A DNA stretch of 64,000 nucleotides from Candidatus Magnetocorallium paracelense (GTDB taxonomy: Bacteria > Nitrospirota > Thermodesulfovibrionia > Thermodesulfovibrionales > Magnetobacteriaceae), in assembly GCA_029001845.1 (NCBI GenBank), contig JAREWP010000079.1, positions 1-64,000 of the forward strand. The letters are read 5' to 3'. Both the position numbers and the translations under genes were made by a program. The notes under the pieces are model-generated. The model saw only the letters and a program-made list of their open reading frames with translations, ran no database searches and was not told the origin of the DNA. Of this stretch, positions 62,423 to 64,000 are shown piece after piece (the first letter of the stretch is position 1; each line of letters starts with the position of its first letter).

Positions 62423-64000
62423 ATGAAATACAAAACAATACTCTTAATATCCGCATTCATTATCATTATAACTCCTCTGGCGAATATTTTTTTCATATAC
62501 CCTTCATTTGTAAACCTTGTTATCAAGTCTGCCGAAGAAGAGGCGATCAAAGTGGCCGGATATCTGTCAAAGAGCATCGACATGGAAAGGATCGATGAAA
62601 AAGAGTATTTTCACCATCTGTCCGGTTATTATGAGGAGATCAGAGAGGAATTCGATATGGCGAAAATTAAGATTTTTTCGGCTGACGGGGAAGTCGTATT
62701 TTCATCGGACCCTCTTGATATTGGTAAGGTAAATAAAAAGAATTATTTTCACGAATATGTCGCCAGGGGCAATGTGTACGCCAAGACGATACAAAAGGAG
62801 AAGAAGTCCCTGGAAGATCAGATTGTAAAATCCGATGTCGTAGAGACATATATCCCGATAATGAGTGGAGGCGAATTCAAGGGCGCCTTTGAGATATATT
62901 ACGACATCACCAAAAGAAAAAAACAGATAGAAAAGCTTTCCTTTTATGTGTCCCTCATGTTTTTTACGATCGGACTAAGCTCTTTTATTATCATCCTGCT
63001 CATTTTCCTAAAGAATAAAAGCCAATTATTGCATTTAGGCGACTTCGGTTTAAGCAGATTAAAGGCCTTTCAACTCTTAACCTTGCTGCTTATCTCTATT
63101 TTTACAATAGAGTTCGGAATCATGATCGTAATGGATTACTTTGTTCCGCCGATGCATACTCTGATTGCCGGGCTGAGCGACAGCCTCATACTGATCCTTG
63201 CTCTTTATCCTATACTCTATTTGTTATTTTTCAAACCATTAATGGGCCAGATCAAGAGTTTGGAAAAGAGTGAAAGCAGGCTCAGAGATTCTGAAGAGAG
63301 ATTTAAATTTATTGTTCAATTCATACCGGATATTATTTATATGATAGACGATAAAGGGAGATTCACATTTCTGAATAACAGTATCCGTAAGCTCGGATTT
63401 GAACCGAAAGAGTTGATTGGAAGGCATTTTAGTAAAATTATATCCTCAAACGATATAGATCACGTAAGCAGAGATAAGGTTCTGCAAAAGTACAGGGGTA
63501 AAAGTACGGGAAACGAAAACGCGCCTCAGCTTTTTGACGAAAGAAGGAGCGCAGAGAGGGCTACCAAGGAATTGGAAGTGAAGGTTAAATATAAAGACAG
63601 TGGTCTTGCCGGCGAGGGCGCAATCGAGAGTGATGACGGGAAAGTAATGATAGCAAGCGTAAACAGTTGTGGTCTCTATAATGAAGACGACGATACGGCG
63701 GAAAAGGTATTCAAAGGCACGATGGGTGTTATTACAAAGATGGATAACGTCTTTTTGGGAACCACAGGGGTGATAAAAGACATCACCAAACAAAAAATGA
63801 CTCAAAGGGCCTTATTCGATTCAGAAGACAGGTATCACGCCTTAATGGACTGCGCCAGCGACGCGATACTGCTGGTCGATGAAGAGGGCAATATTACGGA
63901 ATATAACAGAATGGCGTCCCAATTACTTGGAGGCGTTGAAAATCTTAGGGGAATCGACATCAGGCGAATACATCCCGATGGCGAACATAAAAATGTTGAT
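62423..64000 (+). CDS. Membrane PAS-domain sensor protein (3' end outside window)
   Basis: The frame opens with MKYKTILLISAFIIIITPLA, a membrane helix. An extracytoplasmic region of about 145 residues follows (KIKIFSADGEVVFSSDPLDI; VVETYIPIMSGGEFKGAFEI), then three more membrane helices (about 180-275). A PAS domain comes next (RFKFIVQFIPDIIYMIDDKG), a charged insert, and a second PAS (RYHALMDCASDAILLVDEEG). It stays open to the window end (526 codons), so the output domain, probably a histidine kinase, is not seen. Confidence 0.85.
   Translation, partial: MKYKTILLISAFIIIITPLANIFFIYPSFVNLVIKSAEEEAIKVAGYLSKSIDMERIDEKEYFHHLSGYYEEIREEFDMAKIKIFSADGEVVFSSDPLDIGKVNKKNYFHEYVARGNVYAKTIQKEKKSLEDQIVKSDVVETYIPIMSGGEFKGAFEIYYDITKRKKQIEKLSFYVSLMFFTIGLSSFIIILLIFLKNKSQLLHLGDFGLSRLKAFQLLTLLLISIFTIEFGIMIVMDYFVPPMHTLIAGLSDSLILILALYPILYLLFFKPLMGQIKSLEKSESRLRDSEERFKFIVQFIPDIIYMIDDKGRFTFLNNSIRKLGFEPKELIGRHFSKIISSNDIDHVSRDKVLQKYRGKSTGNENAPQLFDERRSAERATKELEVKVKYKDSGLAGEGAIESDDGKVMIASVNSCGLYNEDDDTAEKVFKGTMGVITKMDNVFLGTTGVIKDITKQKMTQRALFDSEDRYHALMDCASDAILLVDEEGNITEYNRMASQLLGGVENLRGIDIRRIHPDGEHKNVD

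Overview
The window comes from a Gram-negative bacterium of moderate to low G+C. Lipobox lipoproteins, signal peptides and two-component systems point to a diderm. The chromosomal core (era, recO, a DUF151 nuclease, dtd, a DUF4416 protein) is of a kind shared by Nitrospirota, Desulfobacterota, Planctomycetota and related groups. I cannot fix the phylum from sequence reading alone. The intergenic DNA is dense with dispersed repeats.

Region 1 (1-12.8 kb) is accessory DNA. It holds a serine-recombinase tail joined to a truncated group II intron, a DUF433/DUF5615 toxin-antitoxin pair, an exported coiled-coil protein, a solo SLATT-like two-transmembrane protein, and a convergent gene pair: a pentapeptide-repeat membrane protein and an ATP-grasp/radical SAM fusion. 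The pair is bounded by a perfect 28-bp inverted repeat that supplies the leader of both genes. An AAA-ATPase/PD-(D/E)XK protein follows.

Region 2 (13.0-38 kb) is biosynthetic. A compact RiPP locus has a radical SAM-SPASM maturase followed by a 72-aa precursor with a C-x-C-x-C-x-C core. Next is one 6520-codon NRPS-PKS gene: C-A-T, C-A-T, C-A(MT)-T, C-A-T, KS-AT-KR-T, then an FkbM-type methyltransferase where a thioesterase would be expected. Downstream are a second radical SAM protein and a family 2 glycosyltransferase.

Region 3 (38-44 kb) is a decayed tandem duplication of a three-gene unit: a transglutaminase-like protein, a lipoprotein and a small exported protein. A small MITE with 21-bp terminal inverted repeats lies in it. 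Region 4 (44.3-48.1 kb) is a metal-uptake ABC operon whose permease is fused to a DtxR/MntR-like regulator.

Region 5 (49.6-52.4 kb) is an orphan CRISPR array of 32 repeats. Its 8-nt handle indicates transcription on the minus strand from an AT-rich leader at the right end, next to a VapB-like antitoxin and a frameshifted VapC. No cas gene is visible. Region 6 (52.4-64 kb) is mainly housekeeping and signalling: dtd, DUF4416, a response-regulator diguanylate cyclase, a hybrid histidine kinase, recO, DUF151, era, a PTPS-like protein with a GT4 glycosyltransferase, and a PAS sensor protein cut by the window end.

The strongest candidates for undescribed biology are the RiPP locus, the inverted-repeat-bounded pentapeptide / ATP-grasp-radical SAM pair, and the thioesterase-less NRPS-PKS-FkbM megasynthase.
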